From Sulfurospirillum_A sp029027265 (GTDB lineage Bacteria > Campylobacterota > Campylobacteria > Campylobacterales > Sulfurospirillaceae), in assembly GCA_029027265.1 (NCBI GenBank), contig CP093061.1, forward strand, positions 1,302,001 through 1,366,000: 64,000 nucleotides of DNA. The letters are read 5' to 3'. Below the pieces are notes generated by a model. That model was not told where the DNA came from. It made no database searches and saw nothing but the letters and a program-made list of their open reading frames with translations. Positions within the stretch are counted from its first letter, which is position 1. Each line of letters starts with the position of its first letter. Positions 36,279 through 45,577 of this stretch are shown here, in pieces. The translations under genes were made by a program, and so were the position numbers.

Positions 36279-37463
36279 ATGTATAAAGAGATGGACAGTG
36301 AATATGTTTTAAATACATACCAAAGAAACTATGTAAATTTCAAACAAGGGCAAAATGCAACACTGTTTGATGATAAGGGTAAAGACTATATAGACTTTAC
36401 GGCAGGCATTGGTGTTACTAGTGTTGGTCATGGTAATGCAAGACTCGCAAATGCTATAGCAGATCAAGCAAGCAATCTTATACACACTTCAAATTTGTAT
36501 TTAATAGAACCACAAGCAAAATTAGCTAAAAAAATAGCAGAACTTTATGGTCAAAATGTAGGCACATTCTTCGCAAATAGCGGAGCAGAAGCCAATGAAG
36601 GTGCCATAAAACTAGCAAGAAAATATGGTCAAAAGCATTTTGGTGGAAAAAAATATAAAATTATAACTTTAGAACACTCATTTCATGGAAGAACGATAAC
36701 TACCCTCAAAGCAACAGGACAGGATAGTTTTCATAAACCCGATTTTTCACCGTATCCAGATGGCTTTTTATATGAGCCAAATATACAAGCAGTTTATAAA
36801 GCCATAGATGATGAAACAGTAGCAGTTATGATTGAACTAGTTCAAGGCGAGGGTGGGGTTGAGCCATTTGCAAAAGAAGATATTCAAAAACTTGCTTCAT
36901 TTTTGAAAGAAAAAGAGATACTTTTAATAGTTGATGAAGTCCAAACAGGAGTTTACAGAAGTGGCGAGTTTTTAGCTACTAATCTTTATGATATTAAACC
37001 AGACATCATAACTCTTGCTAAAGGACTCGCTGGAGGTGTTCCCATAGGAGCGGTTGTTACAACTCATAAAGATATACTTGAAGTTGGTGACCATGGAAGT
37101 ACGTTTGGTGGTAACTTTTTATCTACAAGAGCTGGTCTTGAAGTTTTAGATATTTTAGAGAGTTATAAAAACAGTGGAGAGTTAGATGAAGCATTTATTT
37201 ATTTTGATTCAAAGTTAAAAGAGTTTAGAGCAAATTTTCCAAAACTTTTTAGCGAAGTTGTCGGACTTGGTCTCATGCGAGGACTTAGATGTTTTGATTC
37301 TACGAATTTATCAGCACTTATAGATATTGCTTTTAAAGAGGGTGTTCTAGTTCTAAAATCTGGAAGAAATACATTACGTTTCTTACCACCACTTACTATC
37401 TCAAAAGCAGAGATAGATGAGGGATTTAAAAGGTTAAAAAATGCATATAAAACAGTTAATTAG
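36279..37463 (+). CDS. argD: Acetylornithine aminotransferase
   Basis: 394 residues, a class III PLP aminotransferase. Motifs: YIDFTAGIGVTSVGHGNARL, FFANSGAEANEGAIKLARKY, LEHSFHGRTITTLKATGQ, VMIELVQGEGGVEP, LLIVDEVQTGVYRSGE and the PLP lysine in IITLAKGLAGGVPIGAV. It catalyses transfer between N-acetylornithine and 2-oxoglutarate in arginine synthesis and may also serve in lysine synthesis (DapC role). The last 23 bases overlap the TolC-like gene, so both are translated from one message. Confidence 0.92.
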   Translation: MYKEMDSEYVLNTYQRNYVNFKQGQNATLFDDKGKDYIDFTAGIGVTSVGHGNARLANAIADQASNLIHTSNLYLIEPQAKLAKKIAELYGQNVGTFFANSGAEANEGAIKLARKYGQKHFGGKKYKIITLEHSFHGRTITTLKATGQDSFHKPDFSPYPDGFLYEPNIQAVYKAIDDETVAVMIELVQGEGGVEPFAKEDIQKLASFLKEKEILLIVDEVQTGVYRSGEFLATNLYDIKPDIITLAKGLAGGVPIGAVVTTHKDILEVGDHGSTFGGNFLSTRAGLEVLDILESYKNSGELDEAFIYFDSKLKEFRANFPKLFSEVVGLGLMRGLRCFDSTNLSALIDIAFKEGVLVLKSGRNTLRFLPPLTISKAEIDEGFKRLKNAYKTVN

Positions 37464-38625
37464 TCTTTCACTATTAGTGGGAGTTTTGGGTGCTAGTGAC
37501 AATAGTTCTCTTCTTTCCGCTTTAAAACAAGAGAAGCTTGATATTGATAGGCAAAAGATAGAGCTTGAGAGTGATAACCTAAAGTATGATTGGGTAAAGC
37601 AGATTATGGGTGTTTATTCTACTTCAAACAATTATGGTAAAAAAGGTGCATTAGATACAACTAATAGCTTATCCATAACAATGGATCAACCATTTTTCAA
37701 AAGTGGTGGAATTTACTACGCTATACAATATGCAGGAGCCAATAGAGAATTTTTAAGATTGAGCACAACACTTAATGAACAAAATCTTATAAAAAGCGTT
37801 ATATCTGCATGGTTAAGTATGAAAAAATATGACTTACAGATACAAAGACAAAAATATTTAATCAAAAATGCAAAAATAGATATTATAAGAAAAAAAGAGC
37901 AGTATGAAAGTGGCTTTTTAGATAGTAGTTTTTTAGACCAAGCCATACTTACAAAAACAGCATTTGAAAAAAACTTAATAGATATGGAGTCTTCACGTTA
38001 TTCACAACTTATGATATTTAAGTCTTTGAGTGATTCAGATTATTTAGACATAATTCCTCCAACTTTTGTAATGATAGATAAAGATAAATACATAAATAAT
38101 TCGTTGATTCTTCAACAGCAAAATATTGAAGGACAAAGACAAGAATATTTAAAAAAGATGACAATAGCAAATTATTTGCCTACCTTTTCATTTTTTGCTG
38201 GGTATTATCATATGAACGATAATACATATTTAAATGATAGTTATAGCCAAGTAGGTTTAAAAGTGTCAATGCCTCTTATTGATGTAAATAGAGGGCGTAC
38301 TATTGAAATTAGACAGTTAGAATACTTAAAAGCAAAGATAGAATTACAAGATAAAGAGTTAGAAGAGGGAAATATTTATCAAGATTCAGTTAAAAAGATT
38401 GAGTTGTTAGATAAAAAAATGAAGATTGTAACAAATGATGCAAAACTGTATGATTCACTTTTGATTTCAACAAAAGAGCTTTTTGAAGCAGGTGAGAAAA
38501 CTAGTTATGATGTAGAAAATCTTCAAAACTCAAAGCAAACTATGATTTTAGATAAACAAATATATGAGATAGATGCCCAAAAAGTACTGCTAGGATTGTA
38601 TGCAAAGATGCATGGTGAAATTTAG
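37441..38625 (+). CDS. TolC-family outer membrane protein
   Basis: 394 residues with a short signal peptide (MHIKQLISLSLLVGVLGAS). The body has long helices with heptad character and the duplicated OEP pattern (SLSITMDQPFFKSGGIYYAI; later YSQVGLKVSMPLIDVNRGRTIEI). It is shorter than E. coli TolC but matches the outer membrane efflux family in layout. It would form a trimeric outer-membrane duct; no inner-membrane pump or adaptor gene lies beside it, so its partner is elsewhere. It overlaps argD by 23 bp and the next gene by 14 to 26 bp. Confidence 0.8.
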   Translation: MHIKQLISLSLLVGVLGASDNSSLLSALKQEKLDIDRQKIELESDNLKYDWVKQIMGVYSTSNNYGKKGALDTTNSLSITMDQPFFKSGGIYYAIQYAGANREFLRLSTTLNEQNLIKSVISAWLSMKKYDLQIQRQKYLIKNAKIDIIRKKEQYESGFLDSSFLDQAILTKTAFEKNLIDMESSRYSQLMIFKSLSDSDYLDIIPPTFVMIDKDKYINNSLILQQQNIEGQRQEYLKKMTIANYLPTFSFFAGYYHMNDNTYLNDSYSQVGLKVSMPLIDVNRGRTIEIRQLEYLKAKIELQDKELEEGNIYQDSVKKIELLDKKMKIVTNDAKLYDSLLISTKELFEAGEKTSYDVENLQNSKQTMILDKQIYEIDAQKVLLGLYAKMHGEI

Positions 38626-39655
38626 TGAGTATATGCATGCGTGGTTGTATGCAAAAGATGGTTACTACGCAACACATAAAGAAATAGGAAAAGAAGGTGA
38701 TTTTTACACCGCTGTGAGTTCAAGCATGTTTTTTGGTGGAAGTATTGCTAAAAAATTCATGGACTCAATAGAAGATGGCTTTTTGTCAAAAAATTGTACG
38801 GTAATAGAAATAGGAGCACATAAAGGTTACCTTTTAGCAGATATTATTCAGTTTATCTATACACTAAAACCAGAGCTTTTAAAGACGTTAGAGTTCATAA
38901 TAGTTGAACCTTTTGAAGAGAATCAAAAAGCTCAACTAAAGTACTTTCAAGAAAGCTTTGGAGATGCTATCAAACTCTTACATGTAAAGAGTCAAAAAGA
39001 GCTTACATGTAAAGAGGCTTTTATAGTGGCAAATGAGATATTTGATGCCTTTACATGTAACGTAATTTATGAAAATAAAATGCTTTACATGTACAACAAC
39101 AAACCAGAGTTTAAAGAGTTAGATTCAGATGTAAAAAGTATAGCAGATAAATATAATATAACTAAAGGTGAAGTAGCCGTTGGTTATGAAGAGTTTGCAG
39201 AGGATTTGGCTTTACATGTAGAGAAGTATGAGTTTGTTACATTTGACTATGGTGACAAAAAAGCAAGAGAAGATTTTTCACTTCGCATATATGACAAACA
39301 CAAAGTCTATCCATTTTTTGCATTGACTGATTTGATAAAAGATAAAGAGTTAAAAGAGAAAGTAACCCTAAACGAACTTTTTGCAAATAGCGACATAACT
39401 TATGATGTAAACTTTGAACACCTCATAGGAGCATTTGAACAGAGTGGGGCAACCTTGCACTCATTTGAAACACAAATGAAAGCTCTAGTTGAGTTTGGTT
39501 TGATTGAACTGCTTGATATGATGCAAAAAAATACAGACGAGAAAAACTACAAAGCCGAAGTAGACAGAGTAAAAACTTTAATAGACCCATCTTTTATGGG
39601 AGAAAGATTCAAAATGGCATGTTTTAGGAAGGAAAAAAATGAAGCTAATAGTTAA
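38612..39655 (+). CDS. MidA/NDUFAF7-like SAM-dependent methyltransferase
   Basis: About 347 residues (351 if the ATG at 38600 is used). N-terminal YMHAWLYAKDGYYATHKEIGKEGDFYTAVSSSMFFGG is the family hallmark (G-D-F-x-T-A-x), followed by the SAM motif VIEIGAHKGYLLADI and FIIVEPFEENQ. In mitochondria NDUFAF7 methylates an arginine of a complex I subunit; the bacterial role is unknown. The gene holds five TACATGTA palindromes within 240 bp, encoding for example LLHVK and LHVEK, an odd local cluster. It overlaps TolC upstream and thiS downstream. Confidence 0.82.
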   Translation: MVKFSEYMHAWLYAKDGYYATHKEIGKEGDFYTAVSSSMFFGGSIAKKFMDSIEDGFLSKNCTVIEIGAHKGYLLADIIQFIYTLKPELLKTLEFIIVEPFEENQKAQLKYFQESFGDAIKLLHVKSQKELTCKEAFIVANEIFDAFTCNVIYENKMLYMYNNKPEFKELDSDVKSIADKYNITKGEVAVGYEEFAEDLALHVEKYEFVTFDYGDKKAREDFSLRIYDKHKVYPFFALTDLIKDKELKEKVTLNELFANSDITYDVNFEHLIGAFEQSGATLHSFETQMKALVEFGLIELLDMMQKNTDEKNYKAEVDRVKTLIDPSFMGERFKMACFRKEKNEANS

Positions 39656-39836
39656 TGGTAAAGAGAAAATAACGCAATCAAAAACAGTACAAAATTTACT
39701 AGATGAGTTAGGTATAAACGAAAAAGTCATGGCAGCAGCTGTTAATATGAATGTAGTTAAAAAAGAGAATTGGTCTATGTTTGAGTTGAGAGAAAATGAC
39801 AAAGTGGAGTTTTTGCAGTTTGTTGGTGGTGGTTGA
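39639..39836 (+). CDS. thiS: Sulfur carrier protein ThiS
   Basis: 65 residues with the beta-grasp fold pattern (MKLIVNGKEKITQSKTVQNLL; AAAVNMNVV; DKVEFLQFVGGG) and a terminal Gly-Gly that is adenylated and thiocarboxylated to donate sulfur to the thiazole of thiamine. The start overlaps the methyltransferase by 17 bp and has GGAAGGAAAAA just upstream. ThiF/ThiG partners are not in this window. Confidence 0.88.
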   Translation: MKLIVNGKEKITQSKTVQNLLDELGINEKVMAAAVNMNVVKKENWSMFELRENDKVEFLQFVGGG

Positions 39837-39895
39837 GTTCTTTTTAATAATTAATAAAATAAAATAAGCTATAATTTTATTGTTAAAGGGGAGTT

Positions 39896-39940
39896 GTGCA
39901 AAAAATAAATGTTTGTTATCTTATCATGAATAATATATGA
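39896..39940 (+). CDS. Possible leader peptide before the helicase
   Basis: A 14-codon frame with a GTG start (MQKINVCYLIMNNI) just after the strong Shine-Dalgarno AAAGGGGAG (39886-39894). Its TGA overlaps the helicase ATG as ATGA. The helicase ATG has no ribosome binding site of its own, so coupled re-initiation is a plausible reason for this tiny frame. A TATAAT box is at 39880-39885 only if shifted, so the promoter is not firmly placed. Confidence 0.35.
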   Translation: MQKINVCYLIMNNI

Positions 39941-42900
39941 AAAATATAGCTTACATAGATATAGAAGTAATTGTAAATAGTGGTAAAATTGATAGACTGG
40001 GTTTAGTACTTGGAAGTACTAAAAAATCAACCACTTCAGTCAATGAAATAAAATATTTATTAGAAGAAAAAAAATTAGATTTTATTTGTGGGCATAATTT
40101 TATTGACCATGATAAAGTTTTTTTGTCAAAAACAGTTCTTAACCCAATTTTAGAAAAAACACCTATTATAGATACATTATTGTTATCAATGCTTTTGTTT
40201 ATAAATAAAAAAACACATAAACTTGATAAGCCATATAAAACAGAAATAAATATAGAAAATCAACCATTGGGAGATGCCAAGCAGACACAAGCTTTATTCT
40301 ATTTTCTTGATGAAAAATTTGATAATTTAGATACTATCAAGAAAAAGATATTTTTTAATTTATTAAATAAAAATAGATATTTTAGTGGATATTTTCAATA
40401 TAAAGACCATAATTATGAGAAAATAGATATATATGAATTTGTGAAAAATAGTGTACGTTGTACAAAGTTAGAATTTAAAGAGATAGAAGAAAATTTTTCA
40501 TTAGAACTAGCATTTATTTTGTCATTTTTAAATTCAGATAAAAAAGCTTCTATATCTTTTGTAGTGCTAAAAAAATTCCCTAAAATTATAGAATTATTGA
40601 AAAAATTAACATTTGATAAAAGCACAATAGATTTAGATGAGTTTGCAAATCAAGAGTTTAATATACCATCATTTAGAGATTTTGAAAAAGAGGATAACTC
40701 TAGTAATTTAGAAAAAAGTGATTTATTTGCGTCAGAAGATGAATTATCAAAAAAAAATCAAAGAATATCACAAAAAGATATAATTCAAAGTGCAATGAAT
40801 GATGAATCACTTTTAGCAATTTTACCAACAGGAGGTGGTAAAACATTTACATTTCAACTTCCTGCTCTTGTAAAAGCAAAAATTTATAAAGGGTTAACAG
40901 TTGTTATATCCCCTCTTCAAGCTTTAATGAAAAATCATGTAGATAGTTTTAAAGAGAATAATCAAAACTTTAGTGTTATTGCTATTAGTGGATATTTAAG
41001 TCCAATTGAAAGAATGAATGCTATATCTGAAATTGAAAATGGAGTAGTTGATATTTTGTATCTTGCTCCAGAAGCACTAAGGTCTAACAGCATATTTAAA
41101 GCACTCCAAAGAAGAGTGATTGAGAGATTTGTAATAGATGAAGCACACTGTTTTTCTTCATGGGGGCATGATTTTAGACATGATTACTATTTTGTAGCAG
41201 ACTCTATAAAAGAATTAGAAAAATCATCTGATTTTCAACCTAAGATTCCAGTATCTTGTTTCACAGCTACTGCAAAACCCGAAGTACTATCTGATATAAA
41301 AAACTACTTTAAGGATAAATTGAATATAACTTTGAGTGAATTTATAGCTTCAAGTAAAAGATATAATTTAAAATATAGAGTTATAGAAGTTTCTTCAAAA
41401 GAAGATAAGTATGAAGAGTTGATAAGAGTGTTGACGAATAGTGGGAAAAAACCAACTATCATATATATACCGCAAAATGCAAGAGAGTGTAAAATTCTTA
41501 GTGAAACACTAAATGTAGATGAAAGATTATCTTACTTGGATTTGGTGATAGAGCCTTTTTATTCAAAAATTGATGATGAGATTGAAAATAAAAAGAGAGT
41601 AGGACGAAATAAAGGTGAAATTTTAAATGATTTTATAGATAATAAAATAGATATTGTCATCGCGACAACAGCTTTTGGTATGGGTATTGATAAACCTGAT
41701 ATTCAATGTGTTATTCATTATGAACAGTCTGATAGTTTAGAATCATATTTACAAGAATCAGGTCGTGGTGCAAGAAAAGAAGAGTTAGAAGCAGAGTGTA
41801 TAGTGCTTTATTCTAAAGATGATTTTAATCGTACTTTTTCTAAGTTAAATAGTGCAAAGTTAGAATATCATGAGATTGATAGAGTTGTAAAAGAGTTGCA
41901 AAAAATAAAGAGAGAAGAGATATATCTTTCTCCAAAAGAGATAGCTCAAAAGATGGGTATAGACACTGATGACTCTAAAATTGATTATGATACTATGATA
42001 AAAACAGCACTTTTAGAGCTAGAACAAGCCAATATAATAAAAAGAGGAAGAAATAGTTATAAGATTTTTGCGACATCAACTATAGATAAAGAAAAAAGAA
42101 GTATGGATTATGTTCATGAAGTATTAGATTGCAAAAAAAGTGAGTATGAAAATATATATCAATATATGATTATGGTTATGCAAAATATCATTCAAAGAAG
42201 CAAAGTTGATACTATTGAAGTTGATGATTTAGCTGATGTTGTTGCTGTGAAAAAAAGTGTTATGTTTGAAGTTTTGTATGCACTTCAAAAGGAGAGTTTG
42301 TTAGAGTATAATAATGATATAAGTGTACATGTAAAGAAGTCTGTAAAAAATGATTTTAATAAGCATTTTGAGATAGAAAGTTTGATTTTAAAAAAACTAA
42401 TAGATTTGCCAGAGTATGAAAAAACCTTGGATTTAAGAGATATAAATATAGAGATAAGTGATAAGAATCAAATTAAAACCATAAAAAAAATTATTCAAAG
42501 CTGGACTCATCTGTCAAAATTGAGAGCATATATTTTTAATGCGTATTTTCATAAAAATATTTGCCATTTTGAGATTGAAGAAATAGCAAAAAATAGATTA
42601 GTAAAACTAGTGAATATTAGAAAAGAAGTATGTGAATTCATAATAGAAAGTATGCTTAAAGAATTAGATGGTGAAAAAGAAGCGGAAATAGAACTATCAA
42701 CAAATAAGTTAAAAGAAGAGCATGACAAGATACAAGAGTTATCATTAGATGGCTTTCATCACTCATTTGTTTATCTTCATGAACTTATAAAAGATAGTTT
42801 TGAATTACGAAGAGGTAGATTGATATACTATCAAGCTTTTAAAATACAAAAACAAGAAAATATAGAAAATAAACCACCTTATAAAAAAAGAGAGCATTAC

Positions 42901-44859
42901 AATAAAAGTTTAAAACCATATTATAAAAGAAAGATAGAGTCTATTCATATACAGATTGCTTTTTTAGAGAAACTTATAAAAGAGGGTTGGGATAAAACCT
43001 CAATATTTGTAACAGATTATTTTGGTATGGAGTATAGTGCTTTTAAGAAAAAATATAATTTTGATGATAAAAAAATTCAATTACCAATTACTAAGGAGAG
43101 ATATAAAGAGATTTTAGAAAATTTAAATGATGAGCAAAAAAGAATTTTTGATGATAAAAAAAGTAGTGCTATTATGGTGTTAGCAGGACCAGGAAGTGGT
43201 AAAACAAAAGTTTTAGTACATAAAATAGCATCTTTGATAACCATAGAAAATAACAAGCCAGAATACTTTTTAATGTTAGCACATTCAAGAGTTGCTGTTG
43301 CAGAGTTTCGTTATAGATTAAAGAAACTAATTGGAAGTCAGATTTATGACATAAAAATATATACTTTTCACTCATTTGCGATAGAGTTGCTTGGAGAAAA
43401 AATCAATGGCAGAGAATCATTACTACATAATGTAATTGATAATGCAACAGGAATGATTGAAAATGGTACTATAAATTTACCTTATATTCAAATGTTGGTT
43501 TTAGATGAGTATCAAGATGTTTCATATAATACATATAGATTTATAAAAGCTATTTATTCAAAAATGTCCAAAGATAAAAAAATACTAGCAGTAGGGGATG
43601 ATGATCAGTGTATAAATGATTTTGGAAAGGATAAAGCAGATATAGCTTTTATAAAACAGTTTCAAAATGACTTTGAAGAAGTAAATTATAAGAAAGATGG
43701 TTTAATTGAAAAAGAAGTATCAAATTTTTTTAAATATGAGTTAGCAATAAATTATAGAAGTCAAAAAAACATTGTCAATTTAGCAAACAATTATAGTAAA
43801 TCATTTAAAAAGAGGTTAAAAAGTAAAGATCTATTTTCAAACTCAAAAGAAGATGGTTATATAGAACTTATAAAATATAGAAATTCAAGTTATGTACAAA
43901 ATATTATTAATAAAGTTTCAAATGATAAGTCAGATACAATAGCGATACTTGCAAGAAATAATGATGAAGTTTTAACAATATATTCTTTGTTAGTTGCAAA
44001 CAATATAAAAGCAAAATATATTGCAAAGCAAGATGGTTTTAGATTAGGGCATATAGTAGAATTACAAGAATTTTTAGAGTTTTGGAAACAAAGTAGTTTT
44101 GAAGAAGCATACACAAAAATAGAATTAGTTTATAAAGCTTCTAGAAATTATGGATTAATGATAAGTGTAATAAAAAATTTTTATAATGAGCATGAAGGTG
44201 AAATAGAAAAAAGTCAAAAACATTTTGAATTAGAATTTAGTGAGTATTTGGAAGAGATAACATTTGAAGAGTTTGAATTGAGTAAAACTAATGTGATAGT
44301 ATCAACAATGCATAAGGCAAAAGGAAAAGAGTTTGATTCTGTTTATGTATGTATAGATGAAAAGTTTAAAATAAATGATTATGAAGAGAGATTGTTATAT
44401 GTATCAATTACAAGAGCAAAAAATAGATTATCAATTCATACAAAAAACAGTATATTAGATTTTTTAGAACCAGATATAGGTGTTGTATCTGAATATAATA
44501 AAAATGATGAAGAGCCAAATAGGATAGTTTTTTTGATGGGTCTTGGAGATATTGCATTATCAGATAATATTAGTGTAAGTGGCATAGAAAATACAAGACC
44601 AATTGCAGGAGAAAAAGTAAAGATTATACAAAAAGAAGATAATTTTATAATTTTAAAAGAGACTCAACAAATTTCTAAATTAGCAAAAATAAATATAGAA
44701 AAATCTAATAGATTAAGTAACAAAATTATGCAGAAGCAAAAAATAGGATATATTCTTGAGAGAAATGTAGATATTGATTATATTGTAACTTGGTTTAGTA
44801 AAGATAAAAACAGAACTTTTAAACAAGTTTTATGTAAAGTGTATATGAGGAAAAAATAA
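39937..44859 (+). CDS. DEDD exonuclease - RecQ helicase - UvrD-type helicase fusion
   Basis: 1640 residues. Residues 1-130 form an RNase H-fold exonuclease-like domain (D8-x-E10 in YIDIEV; GHNFIDHD at 52-59; D79 in PIIDTLLL; D113 in PLGDAKQTQALF). Residues 265-640 form a complete RecQ SF2 helicase: Walker A PTGGGKT about 296-302, DEAH about 401, HFRHDYY-type aromatic loop, and ESGRGARKEE. A helical linker follows. Residues 1055-1540 form a UvrD/Rep SF1 helicase: LAGPGSGKTKVL about 1082, LDEYQD about 1189, VGDDDQCINDFG, and the C-terminal STMHKAKGKEFD and VSITRAKNRLS. It should act on DNA ends or forks, unwinding from both strand polarities. First gene of an operon with a HEPN/MNT pair. Confidence 0.85.
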   Translation: MKNIAYIDIEVIVNSGKIDRLGLVLGSTKKSTTSVNEIKYLLEEKKLDFICGHNFIDHDKVFLSKTVLNPILEKTPIIDTLLLSMLLFINKKTHKLDKPYKTEINIENQPLGDAKQTQALFYFLDEKFDNLDTIKKKIFFNLLNKNRYFSGYFQYKDHNYEKIDIYEFVKNSVRCTKLEFKEIEENFSLELAFILSFLNSDKKASISFVVLKKFPKIIELLKKLTFDKSTIDLDEFANQEFNIPSFRDFEKEDNSSNLEKSDLFASEDELSKKNQRISQKDIIQSAMNDESLLAILPTGGGKTFTFQLPALVKAKIYKGLTVVISPLQALMKNHVDSFKENNQNFSVIAISGYLSPIERMNAISEIENGVVDILYLAPEALRSNSIFKALQRRVIERFVIDEAHCFSSWGHDFRHDYYFVADSIKELEKSSDFQPKIPVSCFTATAKPEVLSDIKNYFKDKLNITLSEFIASSKRYNLKYRVIEVSSKEDKYEELIRVLTNSGKKPTIIYIPQNARECKILSETLNVDERLSYLDLVIEPFYSKIDDEIENKKRVGRNKGEILNDFIDNKIDIVIATTAFGMGIDKPDIQCVIHYEQSDSLESYLQESGRGARKEELEAECIVLYSKDDFNRTFSKLNSAKLEYHEIDRVVKELQKIKREEIYLSPKEIAQKMGIDTDDSKIDYDTMIKTALLELEQANIIKRGRNSYKIFATSTIDKEKRSMDYVHEVLDCKKSEYENIYQYMIMVMQNIIQRSKVDTIEVDDLADVVAVKKSVMFEVLYALQKESLLEYNNDISVHVKKSVKNDFNKHFEIESLILKKLIDLPEYEKTLDLRDINIEISDKNQIKTIKKIIQSWTHLSKLRAYIFNAYFHKNICHFEIEEIAKNRLVKLVNIRKEVCEFIIESMLKELDGEKEAEIELSTNKLKEEHDKIQELSLDGFHHSFVYLHELIKDSFELRRGRLIYYQAFKIQKQENIENKPPYKKREHYNKSLKPYYKRKIESIHIQIAFLEKLIKEGWDKTSIFVTDYFGMEYSAFKKKYNFDDKKIQLPITKERYKEILENLNDEQKRIFDDKKSSAIMVLAGPGSGKTKVLVHKIASLITIENNKPEYFLMLAHSRVAVAEFRYRLKKLIGSQIYDIKIYTFHSFAIELLGEKINGRESLLHNVIDNATGMIENGTINLPYIQMLVLDEYQDVSYNTYRFIKAIYSKMSKDKKILAVGDDDQCINDFGKDKADIAFIKQFQNDFEEVNYKKDGLIEKEVSNFFKYELAINYRSQKNIVNLANNYSKSFKKRLKSKDLFSNSKEDGYIELIKYRNSSYVQNIINKVSNDKSDTIAILARNNDEVLTIYSLLVANNIKAKYIAKQDGFRLGHIVELQEFLEFWKQSSFEEAYTKIELVYKASRNYGLMISVIKNFYNEHEGEIEKSQKHFELEFSEYLEEITFEEFELSKTNVIVSTMHKAKGKEFDSVYVCIDEKFKINDYEERLLYVSITRAKNRLSIHTKNSILDFLEPDIGVVSEYNKNDEEPNRIVFLMGLGDIALSDNISVSGIENTRPIAGEKVKIIQKEDNFIILKETQQISKLAKINIEKSNRLSNKIMQKQKIGYILERNVDIDYIVTWFSKDKNRTFKQVLCKVYMRKK

Positions 44860-45302
44860 TGATAACAAAGCTAAAAGAAAATATAAAAATTTGTAAACAA
44901 ATCTTTGTAAATTGTGACATAGATTATAAAGATTTAATTTCAAAAGATATTGATGAGACTTTTTTTGAGAAGTATCAAAATACGAGGATAGTAAATAGTT
45001 TTTTGTTTAACTTTTCAAAGCTTCAAGATAAAATAGGAGCAAAACTTTTTAAAGATGTTTTGTATGAACTTAAAGAGATAGATGATGTATCAATGCCTAT
45101 GATTGATATACTCAATAGGTTAGAAACGCTAAGTATCTTAAATGTAGCTAGTGATTGGGATAGTTTAAGAGAGATACGTAATGCTCTATCACATGAGTAT
45201 CCATTTGATATTATTGAAAGAGTTGAAAATATAAATTTAGCACTTAATGGTTATGTTAAGCTAAAAAAAATATTTAAAAAGTTATTAGATGCGATTGACT
45301 AA
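44859..45302 (+). CDS. HEPN (HepT-like) protein
   Basis: 147 residues, all helical. It carries the HEPN ribonuclease motif R-N-x3-H in LREIRNALSHEYPF (about residues 105-118). HepT toxins of this type cleave or are silenced with a paired nucleotidyltransferase antitoxin, which AMPylates them. The ATG shares its A with the helicase stop (TAATG), and the next gene overlaps by 14 bp, so the three are translated together. The start of the protein (MITKLKENIKICKQIF) has no signal. The partner context makes a type VII HepT/MntA-like module likely. Confidence 0.75.
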   Translation: MITKLKENIKICKQIFVNCDIDYKDLISKDIDETFFEKYQNTRIVNSFLFNFSKLQDKIGAKLFKDVLYELKEIDDVSMPMIDILNRLETLSILNVASDWDSLREIRNALSHEYPFDIIERVENINLALNGYVKLKKIFKKLLDAID

Positions 45303-45576
45303 CAAACAGCATCAAGCCATAAAAAATACATTTCTAGAAGTGTTTGAAAGTGGAGAGATATATCTTTTTGGTAGTCGTGTTGATGATAGTAAAAAAGGAG
45401 GTGATATAGACCTCTATGTAGTCTCTACATGTAAAGAAAATTTGACAAGTAAAAAAATAGATTTTTTAGTGAACTTGAAGAATATCATAGGTGAGCAGAA
45501 GATAGATGTTGTACTGAATAGAGATAAAAATAGACCAATAGAGCAAGAAGCTATTAAAAATGGAATTTTACTTTAA
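45289..45576 (+). CDS. Minimal nucleotidyltransferase (MntA-like antitoxin)
   Basis: 95 residues. It has the nucleotidyltransferase signature GSRVDDSKKGGDIDLY (G-S-x-D, then D-x-D) and a third acidic position in QKIDVVLNRD. Proteins of this MNT class AMPylate and neutralise HepT toxins. It overlaps the HEPN gene by 14 bp. Its TAA coincides with the AAT duplication of IS element B, which inserted exactly behind it without damaging the protein. Without the IS the stop would be the same. Confidence 0.82.
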   Translation: MRLTNKQHQAIKNTFLEVFESGEIYLFGSRVDDSKKGGDIDLYVVSTCKENLTSKKIDFLVNLKNIIGEQKIDVVLNRDKNRPIEQEAIKNGILL

Positions 45577-45577
45577 T

